64,000 nt of DNA. Origin: Cristatella mucedo (Eukaryota > Bryozoa > Phylactolaemata > Cristatellidae). Positions 45,421 through 57,040 of the stretch are shown here, one piece after another. Where the stretch lies: assembly GCA_009760855.2 (NCBI GenBank), contig WPIO01000012.1, forward strand, positions 6,381,501-6,445,500, in the 5' to 3' direction. Positions within the stretch are counted from its first letter, which is position 1. Each line of letters begins with the position of its first letter. A program made the position numbers and the translations under genes. The notes beneath the pieces were generated by a model, which worked only from the letters and a program-made list of their open reading frames with translations, was not told the origin of the DNA and made no database searches.

Positions 45421-46844
45421 CGATTGCTTGCTCGTTCATCGACCGACCTGGTAAGGCCACCAGCCATATCGTTACTAGGCATGTCCCTCTGAAAGCAGTG
45501 CCGCTATTATCGCGATTGCCGAAGCTGATGGCGTATATCTGTTGCTCGCTGCAGATATTACTATGCTCGAGGCATACTGAATAAAGTGGACGGCCAACGA
45601 TTGGTTTATCAGTTTGCCGATGTGCCACACGACATTGTGGAAATCGACTGTGGGCACACATAAGGGAAACTCGTTTCTGGACTGCTCGACGACTAGGGTG
45701 CCTGTCGCCGATGATATTATGCCGCACTTGTTCTCAGGCAGCTGCCGACCGAGCCAGGATGTGACCAGCAGCTGGGCCTGTTAGTTAGGCCATGCTGCTC
45801 TGCTGCCCGAGGACATGCCCTTCTCTGGGCTCCGAGTGGTAGCAGTCTCGGCATTGGCTGCCAAGCTGGGAGATTTCTTTCGGTGCCTGTCGTGACTGAA
45901 TGCAGCAGCAGCAGAGGCTTTTGATTCTGTTGCATGTCACCGGGTTTCGTGTGTCTCTCACGATGCAGTTTGCGGTTTTGTACTCTATTTTTTGGATCTA
46001 GAACCGTAAGGCTAGCCTCATGCGTTCCCACAATTTTTGAACGTGGTGCAGGTGCCCGCTCAACTTATTATTGGTCAGTAGCACTTCGGCATCGTTGGGG
46101 TGCCGTTTTTTTTTGCTTCTCGCTGCCTGTTGAGAAAGGCCGTCGTGTTGAGCGAACGGTCCACAGGTGAGCGACGTCCGCACCTGTAGCTCGAGCTGCC
46201 TGCTGCTCCTTCGACGCCACGTCAGCAGATTTGCCTATCGGGACCTTGCTTCCCCCGTGGGGCGGCAGCCTGGGAACCTTCATCAGCGTGCACCCAGTGT
46301 CGACTCGTTGCCGACCGATGGGCAGAATTGAGAGGAGGTGACTAATCGTCGAGCACCCGGTTGCTTGGATGCTGTCGTCACTGCTGTGCTGGGACTAGCT
46401 GTGTGCTCTCCTGGCGATCGTTACAGATAGCCTTGGCGACCTTTGTTGGCTGTACCCAGAATTGTTTAGCTGGTCCTTTCTGCTGATCGGCTGCCCGTCA
46501 GGCACAGGCCATTTTTCTTTGGCTAAGCCTCGGTTGTCCTTGATCTGTGGTCACCTGCCTGCAGCTTACTTGGTTTGCTTGGCTGCATACTAGGAATGCA
46601 GGGTTGTTGGCTTGTACAGCCACCACGGAGGGTTGTTGACGTAGGCTGCATGGAATCAGTACTGAGTACCGTAATAAATGCAAGTTTGTAAGTGATGTGC
46701 AAGTCGGAATCTTTGCTAGCAAATGTGTAACGATCTTCAATCATCCATCTCACTCGTCCTGAGATGCACAGCAGCCTAAACCGATGCTTAGTAGATAACA
46801 TGCTGACACTGCATGTTATTACTAGCCATTTGCTCATGCTTCTT
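45421..46844. other. no supported gene
   Basis: A minus-strand stretch 45475-45780 stays open for about 100 codons after a CTAACAG acceptor-like site, with a hydrophobic C-terminal half. I recognise no family, so I leave it uncalled. Confidence 0.35.
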
Positions 46845-46925
46845 TTACAGAAAATGTAAAGTGCATAGACAGATTTAAGTTCTCAGAGGGCACTATACTA
46901 ACGTATTGTTTTTATTACTATCACT
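46845..46925 (+). mobile_element. LINE/SINE-A tail (plus)
   Basis: CAGAAAATGTAAAGTGCATA, then AGTTCTCAGAGGGCACTATA, the shared 3' tail only. Confidence 0.65.
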
Positions 46926-47159
46926 ATTATAACAGTGCAATACAGCTGCTCTGCTTCAGTAGGTCTCAATGTGAGTCCTGAGAAGGAGATAGTTTGTTTG
47001 CTGCTGCACAACCGACATATTAGCACCATGGACCAAGATGCAATTTAACCTTATGAGTAAAATGCCATCTATTGTCATTTATGTGCATGGCAGCTGACCT
47101 AACCGTAGACTATTCAACATGAGTCGGTGAAGTGCAGGAATAAAAAATATATGTATATA

Positions 47160-47310
47160 TAATTCATGTATATAGTTCCCTAAGAGAACTTAAAATCTAT
47201 TTAGGCACTTCACATGTGCCATGGCGGGATAGGGGGCCCACGACCTCGGTCATCCGATACCTTAACCCTAGTCGGGTGAGCATCTTAACCGCTGGGCCAA
47301 ACCAGCACAG
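47160..47310 (-). mobile_element. SINE-A copy (minus)
   Basis: LINE-type tail complement (TATAGTTCCCTAAGAGAACT) then the tRNA-like head complement (CCCACGACCTCGG... CTTAACCGCTGGGCCAAACC). A few extra bases lie between head and B box. Confidence 0.78.
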
Positions 47311-47359
47311 CTACACTCTTGCTCAACTGCTGTGCACCCTAGTGCTGCAACACGGAACC

Positions 47360-47700
47360 ATTATATTATTTATATAGCACCCTAAGAGAGCTGATCGTAT
47401 TTCTGGATACCATGCTAGAAAAGATGCATGTGAACTTATTCGAGATAATAACAATAAGTTTCAGCACATATATGCACATAAAGAACATTCCCCCCCCAGC
47501 AAGTAGTGTGAGGGGCAGATAAGTCTGTGTATGCTTCCTTTCAAAAGTCGTGAAGTCGATTGTATCGGGCTCTAAGACCCTGGAGCATAGACACTGAAAA
47601 TGTGGTCTCCACAGGATTTGAGATTGCTTAAAGGCACCGAGGACATACCTTGTAAAGACTGGACAATCTGTGGAACATACAGTGATTGCTGATTGCTTAC
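47360..47700 (-). mobile_element. LINE fragment (minus), subfamily 3
   Basis: Tail 'TATATAGCACCCTAAGAGAG', 3' UTR, then antisense ORF2 end ('ATGTGGTCTCCACAGGATTT', 'GAGATTGCTTAAAGGCACCG'). A C-run lies at 47490-47498. Confidence 0.7.
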
Positions 47701-48545
47701 CAGTGCTGATTGCTTACGTTCGATGGGCAATTAAGCGGCTTGTGACATGGGTTCTATTTCTTAAGTCAGTGGTCTCCACGGCTATTACAAGGGACTAGTG
47801 TGCATTCATCAGGTGAGCACCCCGCGGGCTACTCCCGACCCGGGCGCTTTACTATCGTACCTATGGCTTTGTTGGTAACATGCGGAGGTGAGCTCGCGGA
47901 AGGAAAAACGCACCAGCAGACAATATTGGGGCTGCCGTTGCGGTACCGAGAGGCCAGCAAAATAAGAGGCAGTAACTGGGGCGAATCGAATCGGCTTACA
48001 GCTGCCCAGCCCCTTCCACCCATAAACGAGTTAGTCTTGGGTGGAGCACTAAAAGATAGGGATAAGCCGACTCGTTTCCGGATTGTTGGCTGGTTTCGTA
48101 ATTTGGCTACGTAGTTTGGTCAGCATTCCGGCTCAGTGTCAAGAATGAAATGCCACGCCCCTTCTATTAGCTCCACGATTTTTCAAAATCGCCACTACCC
48201 GTCCGGCGGGGCACCATTGGCTTGCCAAGACCTCTGTCCATCATGGCCGCTCGATGTACCCTGATGGCAGGCTCACAACGTGCTTGGCCAAAGGCAATTT
48301 CATTCAAGCAACGCAGCTGTAGGTCTAACATAATTCTGGGAACGATGCAGTCGGCTCCGTCTGTTTGGGGGTAGTGTCGATGATGTGCACTGCGACCCAG
48401 CCAAGTTGTATGGGGTGGCGCCTGGCTTCGAGCTGTAAGACTGCCGCTCGTTAGATGCTGGGCAAAGGGGATCGAAGGCAGGCAGTGTGGGGCCGTCTGG
48501 ATTTGGGCAGGCAAGCATTCCAAACCGTCACGACCGGAGAAGGCT
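47701..48545. other. no supported gene
   Basis: Frames of 104 codons (plus, 47800-48114) and 130 codons (minus, 48167-48559) are open, but I recognise neither. No splice-bounded exon was identified. Confidence 0.35.
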
Positions 48546-48564
48546 CCGGAGCCGTTCAACTGGT

Positions 48565-48650
<86 letters not shown>

Positions 48651-48669
48651 ACCAGTTGAACGGCTCTGG
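48546..48669. repeat. inverted duplication around a (TA)n tract, first unit
   Basis: The left arm CCGGAGCCGTTCAACTGGTA TCATATATA is repeated as its reverse complement after about 70 bp of TA, with one mismatch (48548 against 48667). It could form a long hairpin. Confidence 0.93.
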
Positions 48670-48692
48670 GGCGCTATGCAGATGAAATATAT

Positions 48693-48732
<40 letters not shown>

Positions 48733-48760
48733 CAAATATATTTCATCTGCATAGCGCCCC
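48668..48760. repeat. inverted duplication around a (TA)n tract, second unit
   Basis: Arms GGGGCGCTATGCAGATGAAA TATATTTGAAT and their reverse complement flank a shorter TA run. The right arm is continuous with the SINE-A copy that follows; the left arm is an orphan inverted copy of its tail. Confidence 0.93.
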
Positions 48761-48878
48761 AAGAGAACTTAATCTCTATTCAGGCGCTTCACATATGCCT
48801 CCGGGCTCGAACCCACGACCTCAGCCAGACCGTGGTGGGGGGGGCCAGCAGCTTAACCGCTGGACCAAACCAGCTCGG
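48731..48878 (-). mobile_element. SINE-A copy (minus)
   Basis: Tail AGCGCCCCAAGAGAACTTAA TCTC, linker 'GGCGCTTCACATATGCCTCC', B-box complement GGGCTCGAACCC and head end 'GGACCAAACCAGCTCG'. A G-run interrupts the head near 48836. Confidence 0.83.
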
Positions 48879-49845
48879 CGTATCACACTTTAAATATACC
48901 GACACAGTATTTTGTCATGTGTAATTTACGCCAGACTCCTTGTTTATGAACGTAGTAATACCGAGCATCAACCGCGCTGGGGTTCCACGTCATGTTAAGG
49001 CTCGTTTCACGTCAGCACTAGAATTAATCTGCATGTCAGGCCTTTTGGCCATATGGCCTGATGACCACCCAATTTTTCAGGTTAAAGCCTAACTTCCGGT
49101 CGGTCCACACGAGCGCTCTTGCCCATCTCATCAGCTTATAGACTGTCTGCGTACGTATTGATACTTATTTTCGGCGGGTCGTTGACGTTCCTTTCTTTTG
49201 AATGGGCTTGTTTGGTTGGGTCTTGCGCATTCGAACTACTGATAGTTTTGTCTCGAGCTGGTAAAGATCCCATCATCTCTGGATAGCGACATAGTTAAAA
49301 TTTCGAAGGTGTCTCGACTCCGACTGTGTTCGCAATATAGATCCAGCTTTACCAATCCAGTCTACCCATTCTACCGAATGAGCCGCAGGGTAGTTAACCG
49401 CTCTCTACGCAGCTCAGCAAAGGGTTTGAGGCACTGGCTTTATATTTCCACTTATGCACTTTAGAGCTCAGTGTAATACTTGAACTGCAACTCAGGTTTA
49501 CAGCCTGAAGCATGTGCGTGTTTTAATAGCAGTCGGTTGGCAAACTCCAACCATGACATCTGCTGGGACCTGCTTCTTATTGTTCCGCTTGCCGGCATTT
49601 CTGAGTCGCCTATTTACCGGCTTACAGGCTTAAAATTGCTCTTTTTTGAGCAGAAGAGCTATACGGATCGATTATAAGCCTAAGAGAAGACACTGAGCAA
49701 TGGGTAAAGGCACCTTGTTCTCACTCAGGCTCCCTCTTTGTCGACCGGTCAGGTTTTCAATGAATTTTTTCCTGATGTTATTTGAATTGCTCGTGTTATA
49801 TTGTTCATCTTGTATTCACCCAGTTCGCCAACCATTTTAATATGC
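48879..49845. other. no supported gene
   Basis: No recognised feature. Confidence 0.4.
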
Positions 49846-49925
49846 TTTCTGTACGGCACATATAAAGTGCCTAGAAAGAGATATAGTTCTCTGCTGGTGC
49901 TCTACACATATATTATTACTATTAT
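49846..49925 (+). mobile_element. LINE/SINE-A tail (plus)
   Basis: CACATATAAAGTGCCTAGAA AGAGATATAGTTCTCTG and a short (TTA)n run. Confidence 0.65.
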
Positions 49926-50424
49926 TTTCAAATATTGACAGCTAGCGCTGCATCATCAATCTAAGCGGTTATTATATTCTAGACAACTCTACAGCCTTTA
50001 ATCGCCAACAAAAAACTATATCTGGACAGCAACAATATTTCTTAATTCAATCGAAAAAATAAGTCTTCTATTTGAAAAAAATTTAGCCAAGGGTCCCAGC
50101 TGCTGAAAAACTTTAAGGTCTTCCAGGAATACCGAGACAAACTCTCACATTTAAATTCCGTACTGGGTTTTTAACTGACCAGCTGTATTACTGCTGCTAT
50201 CTTTTTTGGTGCTCGATTTCTTGCATGACAGTACAGACAGATTAGCTGTTCCATTCTTTTCTTTTGTGTAAGATAGAGCCGTAATAAAGGGGAGTAAGAA
50301 AGGGGCTCCGGTTCTCTTGGACGACTCAAATAGAATGTGTCGAGCGGCATGGCTTTCCTGCACTGATTACCAATTGTATTTACACACTGCGGGTGGGTGA
50401 ACCTCCGACACCCCTATAGTAATC
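49926..50424. other. no supported gene
   Basis: AT-rich; nothing recognised. Confidence 0.4.
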
Positions 50425-50425
50425 T

Positions 50426-50560
50426 TAGCTGATTTAACAGCCTCATTTGTATAGCGGCAGAAGAGCCTTATCGGCTATCACCACCGCTCGCAGTTGGCAA
50501 TAAAGGATCACCCAACTGCAGGATTCAAACCCAACCTGCATCCAGGTTGGTCTAGCGGCC
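50426..50560 (-). mobile_element. SINE-B copy (minus), head truncated
   Basis: TTAGCTGATTTAACAGCCTC, then GGCTATCACCACCGCTCGCA and GGATTCAAACCCAACC. The tRNA-like head beyond the B box is replaced by other sequence. Confidence 0.7.
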
Positions 50561-50875
50561 CAGAAAGTAAACGATTAAAGTCGGAAACTGTCCCCACCTT
50601 TGAGCTCTAAGAGCTGTACGGGCTCCAGGAGCACCTTAACAGAGGATATGCTATAGTATTGACCAATTCAACCTAGAGCACTATTTTTGTAAACCCACAA
50701 ATTTTAAGAATAAGGCTGTGCAGAATCTAATTGTGAAAATGTTTATGCGCGAGAAGAGCGTGGGGGGTTTTCGAGAAATGCCCGCCCCCTAGTCAGCAGC
50801 TCGTCCACCCGTGCCGACTAAAGCTTTCTCGCAACTGCGAAATTCCGTAGAATAAAGAACGTGCGTGTTCAATAA

Positions 50876-50908
50876 GGATATATATATATATATATACATA
50901 CATATATA
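50876..50908. repeat. (TA)n microsatellite
   Basis: Short TA/CATA run. Confidence 0.9.
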
Positions 50909-50959
50909 TTTGCTCTAGTCATTCCCATAGAACAAGCGCTGGTCTTCAACAATCCAGTA

Positions 50960-52110
50960 GGCGTGGCACTTAACCCATTTCATCCTGCCTAGAAGCGGCC
51001 CAGGTTGCCCCCCTCCAGGGCATCTTTGCAACTCTATCAGATGGGAACTCCACTGGAATGAGACACTGTTGATATAGCTGGCTACCTGACTACCAATAAG
51101 CATGGAAGCAATTACATCTGTGTCTTGACGGATTACTTTACCGAGTGGCCTCTAGCCTGTGCGATTCCCGACCCGGAGGCCATGGTCGTAGCAAGCGTTA
51201 CATGCAGTGGCGGACCCAGGGGGACAGCGGGGCAGCAACCTGGGCCATCCCCCTTTTTTATACTCTCATCCGACCGTCACCATTGACGAAGTTATGTACT
51301 CATTCACTCGATGAGCAAACGCCGAGTTCTTGTCAAATAAACACTACGATTTTTCGCTATAATTTTCCATCAATTGCGGCTCTAGCCTCGCCTGGATGAA
51401 AATGTTCCGGGTCTTTCCCACTTAAGAAGATTTTTCTAGGTTTTGCCCTCCCCCTAGATGATAGTCATGGCTCCGCCACTAGTCGCATGCGATTTGTTTT
51501 TGTTTTGGCATTCCGGATCAATTACATTATAATCGGGCAGCAATTTTGGACCAGCTGCAATTATAAGCCATTGGGTATCCGTATAGCTCAGACTAAGCCA
51601 CCTGCATCCCTAGGCGGATGGAATGGTGTAGCGATATAACGGTACGCTGGCGCAGGGTATTGCAGAGGACAGTAGCAGAAAAGCAGAATAGTTAGTATCT
51701 GCTTTTGCCGCATTTGCCGATGGCACAGAGTTCAGCGGAGCATGAGTCTGCCGAGTTCGCTCCCGGCCGATTGCATGCTGGGTACCGAATGGACGGACGT
51801 CTCAGGTGAATCAGTTGACAGGAATGCCACCCTATGGGCAGCCTGAAACTAGTGTTACAGACCATGTCCGAGGAATGCAAGAGAGCTTTTAGACATCTAC
51901 AGTCATATTTAAAGAAATGTTGCCGTCTCAGCAGATAAGATGAAGCAGCGAACTAATTCAAAAGCCCGCGAGGTTTCACTGCAGACCCGCGATAGGATTA
52001 GACTTTTCAACCCCCGGAAAAAGAAGGGACCCTCGACCAAGTTTTCGAGTCATTGGGAAGGTCCATTTCCTATAACAAAAATCGACTTTATACGGGACCT
52101 CTTGAATTCG
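50960..52110 (+). pseudogene. decayed Ty3/gypsy retrotransposon integrase
   Basis: Plus-strand frames, shifting several times, carry recognisable integrase pieces in the right order. An APLQ-like and GTPLE stretch comes first. VDIAGYLTT...YICVLTDYFTEWPLACAIPD follows at about 51067-51178 (first catalytic Asp). FGIPDQLH sits at about 51509-51531, and HPQADGMV-like residues before the catalytic Glu fall near 51600-51630. The C-terminal region is at 51940-52080 (LQTRDRIRLFNP, RKKKGPSTKFSSHWEGPF). Stops, frameshifts and a 277-bp DNA-transposon insertion disrupt it. No LTRs or gag/RT were identified nearby. Confidence 0.83.
51205..51481. mobile_element. hAT-like MITE inserted in the gypsy integrase
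   Basis: A 277-bp element with terminal inverted repeats CAGTGGCGGA and TCCGCCACTA, and no coding capacity. It is flanked by 8-bp direct repeats GTTACATG (51197-51204) and GTCGCATG (51482-51489) that agree at 6 of 8 positions, as expected for an aged hAT target-site duplication. Confidence 0.8.
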
Positions 52111-53200
52111 CTCTCTACAGCAAGTGAAACCAAAAAATGTTGTTTAGTTGTCGTCTTTTTCCAAATGCCACGAGACTGATCGTTTCGACCAGTGGTACAC
52201 AAGGCAGCGATGTAGTTATAGACAGTTGCAGTTGTAGACAAGTTGTAGTGAAGGCGACGATGCGAATCTCACCGACGGTGAAGATGACGTCTAAGTAAGT
52301 CAGTACCACCAACGCACGGCAGCAAGAGATAGCCTGCGGCTGCAAGATTCTGCTGCTGGCCGGCGTCGATCGAAACGAACAGCTGCACCAAAATGGACGA
52401 ATGCCAGTGTGGCGAGTGGTGATTCGGAATGACCGGTGGCATGCCCAGTGGAGTAAATGCTGTGCATTGCTGGCGACGACGTCGTCTGCATTCCCACTCC
52501 TCACATTCTGTGAGAAGCGCTCGGTGTGTCAATGCGTTAATTTTGTCGTGCTTTGTCATTTAGCCATATTTTGTGGGTGTGTTTGTATGTGCATGCACGG
52601 CTGAGTCTGGCACCTAGCGTGTTTCATGAAATTGGTTCTCAGAATCTGTGAGCTGAAGAAAGCCAGCATACGTCGGGCAGGTATAGGTTAGGTGATATGG
52701 GTTCACATGAAGCATGCTTACGGCGATAACTCTGCGGTAACCGTGGTGCGATTTGTACGAAGAATTTCTAGAATGCGTAATGACACGTGCCAAGCTGAGT
52801 GATAAACGACGATGACTCGTTCCGAGAGAGGATAAATGTTCATCTCGCTAGAGAATTCTCTCTCCAATTTTCAAGTTACCGCATACAGAAATTTGAGGAG
52901 AAGATCGGATCTCGTTACTTTGATGTTTTTGGGTCCAGACTTTGTTGGGCTTGCATATAAAACGGATGTTGGTTCATGATCTTAAAGCTTTTGGAGCAGC
53001 ATTTTTGTGATGCTCGTATCACTCTTGGATTGCGATATACCGAAATGTTGAGCTGGGCATCTGTGGTGTGGCCCATTCTTAGTTACTGGATCTTTTTTGG
53101 TATTCGAGCGATCGATGTTGTCGGTTACAGCTTACTGTTGCAAATCTTTCAGAGTTCCCCTTTTAAGTACATTGCTGCACTAGATTGAGCTAGTCGGCTT
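52111..53200. other. no supported gene
   Basis: May include the rest of the gypsy copy. Minus frames at 52115-52559 overlap each other and are unrecognised. Confidence 0.35.
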
Positions 53201-53554
53201 GATTTCAGATTCATTTTTGACGATTTAATATAGGAGTTTAATGGTTTGCTGTTGCAGTCAGCTTTGAGGTGCTGTATTCTGCCAGGCCTGCCTTAGTTTT
53301 TTGCCAAGACCACGATTTGGATGTGTTAATTCGCGATTTATACGGCTATAAATGGTGCCTTAAGATAGTGTTCCTCTATCTTGTAGGCCAGCTCTCAAAT
53401 TCTATTGAGTTGATTCATACGTTCTTAAAGGGAAAGCTTATCTCTATGGTTTATGGAGCTGTTGGGTTGGCCCCGAACAAGGCCAGTTATTATGATGTAC
53501 ACGGGCTTCGTACTTACCAATTTTTGAAAGGTTCGGTTCTTGTCGTAGACCGGT

Positions 53555-53720
53555 TCAAGTGGCTCTCATTCATTTGCCAATATACTGGTCACGGAATATT
53601 CTCTTTACCCGTGCTTAGATAGTTAGGCTGCGTTTTGATAACGCTTTAAGTGGCTCTCATACATTTATCGATCTAGCGGTCACGGGATCCGTTCTAACCC
53701 TGTGCTTAGATGATTTAATC
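53555..53720. repeat. imperfect tandem duplication (about 90-bp spacing)
   Basis: 'AAGTGGCTCTCATTCATTTG ... GGTCACGG ... GTGCTTAGAT' at 53558-53622 is repeated in diverged form at 53649-53711. Confidence 0.75.
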
Positions 53721-54302
53721 ATGATCGGAGCCCTGCTTAAATGTCATTCCTATAGCCTTTCAATATAATTCGAACAGAAAACTTTTCCCCCCGAGGTTGG
53801 AGTGCTTGCACATGTTGCAAATGCTGTGCTCCCCAGTCGCGACTGAGGCACGAGTGCAGTTTAACTAGATTGGGCACCTGCCAGTCAATGTCCGGAGTCG
53901 CTTGACACGATTCTAGTTGGTCGGCGTCGAGGACTACTGTCAAAACTACAGGTTCGCTTATTACGGGAGATAGAGAGCCATCTGTTTGCACCTTTAGTAG
54001 TCCCTCTTGGGTGGACAGAGAAAACATGATGGGCATTAAATCCCTTTGATTGAATCGTTAATGATCGCCTGGAGTCGTCATCTCTCCAAGATTATAATCA
54101 TAATTCAATTCAATATGAATTAAACGGGGATAATAGTCCAGATATAAATGCTTTGTTGGTAGTCGGTATACCGTCCGGGGGACATGACATTTGCTCGAGC
54201 GTGCTATCGCACTGAAACGGCCGAACCACTTGGAAAATTATGCTTTTTTGGAGTATGGTACGCATGGCCCAGAAGGGCTGATTGGCTGGCTTTGAAATTG
54301 AA
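53721..54302. other. no supported gene
   Basis: A 99-codon minus frame (53737-54036) is open, but I recognise no family. Confidence 0.35.
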
Positions 54303-55140
54303 ATAGTAATACTAATAATGCACCTGATAAAGCGCCCTCAGAGAACTCAATCTTTTTCTAGGCGCATCACATTTTCTGCAAAGGGAAATGCAATTGAATG
54401 GTGAGTAATATCATGCTTGATAAACAACATGAACATGAATAACATGGTTAGGGGTGACATGCACAGGGTCAGCATGCAAATGTGTTTAGTGGCAGCATGC
54501 ACAGTGTCAGCACGTATAAGCACATGAAGGACGAATCACGGGGACCCACTAAATGCTGCCCTAAATAGGTGTGTTTTTAAGTTCTTTTTAAATTTGGTCA
54601 AGTCAGGGGATGTTTTGACGCAGGTCGGGAGGGAGTTCCAGGCTTTGGGAGCTTACGAACTGAATGCACGGTCTCCAAAGGATTTGAGGTTTGTACGAGG
54701 TATTGGTAGACTGTTGGATTCCGAAAAGCGGGTGGTGCGATGCTTGGCCTGCGTGGGGAGTAGATCTGAGAGATAGGCTGGAGCCATAGAATGAAGGGAC
54801 CTAAAAGTGAGCGACAAAACCTTGAAGTCAATCCGTTGCTTGACTGGTAACTAGTGCAGGTCGGTGAGAAGTGGTGTGATGTGGCAACTGCGACGCTCAC
54901 GACAGACAAGCCTAGCTGCCGAGTTTTGCACCAGCTGCAATCGCCTGATCGCACATGCCGGTAGGCCAGCGAGCAGTGAGTTGCAGAAGTCAAGACGGGA
55001 TGTACGAATGCATGGACCAACTTAGACGTGGTATCCTTATCTAAACAAGCCCGAGTTTTAGCAATGTTATGAAGCTGAAAATAGGCAGATTTGACTGTTG
55101 AGCTGATGTGGTCGTTTAACGAGAGGTCACTTTGGAATAG
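54303..55140 (-). mobile_element. LINE fragment, L2/CR1-like (minus)
   Basis: A near-parallel copy of 15559-16380: tail AAAGCGCCCTCAGAGAACTC, 3' UTR, then the ORF2 C-terminus. The order matches (LLGPFILWL frame-shifted, then the LAGLP/LQLVQ region). It is truncated upstream near 55140, where unrelated sequence begins abruptly. Confidence 0.88.
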
Positions 55141-55631
55141 TCACCCGAAAAGGTCGACGTCTCTTGGTTCTCGTCCATCGCTGTAAGATGAGTTTCTCTT
55201 TCTTTTTTTCGCAGTCGCAGGTCGACATCCTCTGCAGCTCACTCAGCAAGGTCAAGTCTCAAGGCCGCCGGTCGGTCTCTCGGTGCTCTGCTTTCCTTCT
55301 CTGCGTGACATGTGCTGCGGTCTCACTTGGTCCATTTTAGGTCAATCGATGCTGGGTCATGAGAAGTGTTACTTGGCGACAAATGCAAATTTTTTCCGGA
55401 CGTTGCCCAACAGCAGCTACCGGCAGCTAAGGAAAGCTGGAGGCGGACGGAAGGATTAAACGCGTCTACGACTTCGGAGTTCGGCGACTAGCGGCAGAGA
55501 GCGGCGTGACGATGCAACCAGCGGGAGGAAAAGTTGGCTCCATGCCAGCATGACGCCAACTCTCAGTGGACATAAGCAATCTAAAAGACGCCGGGAGGCC
55601 GAAACCTCGGCTGCGTCGCAGTCGAGGGCGC
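55141..55631. other. no supported gene
   Basis: GC rises here; a pyrimidine tract ending CGCAG lies at 55195-55215, but no convincing exon follows. Confidence 0.35.
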
Positions 55632-55689
55632 CTGTGCGAAACGTGGCTATGAGCTATCTGCTGTGCGAAACGTGGCTACGAGCTATCTA
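55632..55689. repeat. 29-bp tandem duplication
   Basis: Two copies of a 29-bp unit starting CTGTGCGAAACGTGGCTA, differing at two or so positions. Confidence 0.92.
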
Positions 55690-56335
55690 CTGTTCAAATG
55701 CAGACTTCAGTTTTAGTGAAGGACAGTGCAATGCTTAGCGATTGTTGGACTCAAAGCTTGGCCGCTGACTTTCAACTGAAAAACTCTAATGAATTAATCG
55801 AAATAAGCCGAGACTTGCGAGCAGCTCGATAAATAATTGTGTTACACGAGATTTATGTATGACTTCCGACCTGACTAGTATGTAAGGCGTGAGACTGGAC
55901 GAGCCGGCTCACTTGGAGCAACAGGCTGCTGGCCGTTGACTTACAGTGGACGATGGGAACTACTCCGAGCTATAATCCCAGAGTCTCTACTCCGTTTGAT
56001 AACGACGAAAATGCTCCGGCGAGGGCTGCATACCGCAAGGTCAGTGAGTACATAGATCATTAAGTGCACTTGCATCGAAAATGACTTTCTTTCGCAATTT
56101 CGAAAGGCAGCAGTCGTGCTTCCTTTCGTCGTGGGCATCTTCCTTGAGTCGTTGATCAGTCAGCGAACGACAGCTGCCTCCTCGGTGCTCTTTGATTGCC
56201 ACCGAGCAATTGGAGGCTTTTCCGAAAGCTCCATGTCGGTGATCTTCTCTGGCGAAGGCACTGGCAAGCCACCACCGAGCCCGAAGAGAAGGACGATCAG
56301 ACACCCGAAACTCTCTAAACACTATATACAGCCGT
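55690..56335. other. no supported gene
   Basis: Frames open on both strands at 56041-56337, unrecognised. Confidence 0.35.
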
Positions 56336-56485
56336 AATGAAGATAGCGGTTAAGGTGCTCGCCCCGACCAAAGTCTGACTGAGGTCGTGGGCTCGAGCCC
56401 CGAGGCATATGTGAAGTGCCTGAATAGAGATTAAGTTCTCTTGGGGCGCTATATAAATGAAATATAGTATTATTATTATTAAATG
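56336..56485 (+). mobile_element. SINE-A copy
   Basis: Head GCGGTTAAGGTGCTCGCCCC, B box GGGCTCGAGCCC, linker GCATATGTGAAGTGCC, tail with GGGGCGCTATATAAATGAAA and (TTA)n. Confidence 0.85.
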
Positions 56486-56542
56486 TATGAGCCTTAGCTG
56501 CTGCAAGCTTGTAAACGACTCAGTCGGAAGTCGCCTTCCCTA

Positions 56543-56615
56543 GATGAAAAGTGCTTAGAAAGAGATTGAGTTCTCTAAAGGTGTTATAGACAATGCATTA
56601 TTATAATAAACATCA
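56543..56615 (+). mobile_element. LINE/SINE-A tail (plus)
   Basis: AAAGTGCTTAGAAAGAGATT GAGTTCTCTAAAGG then ATTATTATAATAA. Confidence 0.65.
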
Positions 56616-56635
56616 TCTTAATAACAAAATATGTC

Positions 56636-56748
56636 ATTCATTTGTATAGCGACATGAGAGAGCCTAATCTCTATCCAAGTTCTTCACATATGCCGCAAGG
56701 CTTGGGCCCACGACCTCGGTCATTAGAAGCGAGTACGTTAACCAAAAT
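56636..56748 (-). mobile_element. SINE-A copy (minus), degenerate
   Basis: GTATAGCGACATGAGAGAGC CTAATCTCTATCC, then 'CACATATGCCGCAAGGC' and the B-box/head complement GGGCCCACGACCTCGG. Confidence 0.65.
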
Positions 56749-57040
56749 GTAAAGGCAATCAGTTATACTCTCGCTATTGCAGCGTTGCTGATAGCACCGC
56801 TTGCAGGAATTCGAGCACTGCGTTGCCACCGTTTGGCCTACTGCGAGCATCAGATCTCAACAGCCCTGCAGGCATGTGGGGTTACCACCTAAACGAGTGC
56901 CGATAGTCGAGCAGACACAGCGAAACGCGGGAGCGTGGCCTATTCGAAAAAGGGCATGCTGTAGGTAGCACTTCATGAACAAGGCATCGGCAGCAGACAT
57001 GACGCTCTTCTTCATGGGATGAGTACGGGCTGCGGCCGAT

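Noticed and set aside
53269-53622. 117-codon plus frame
   Set aside because: AT-rich, overlaps an imperfect duplication, no recognisable domain or splice context.
56467-56482. Final ETS exon suggested by TATTATTATTATT
   Set aside because: It is the (TTA)n tail of a SINE-A copy; the following residues do not read QRGIL.
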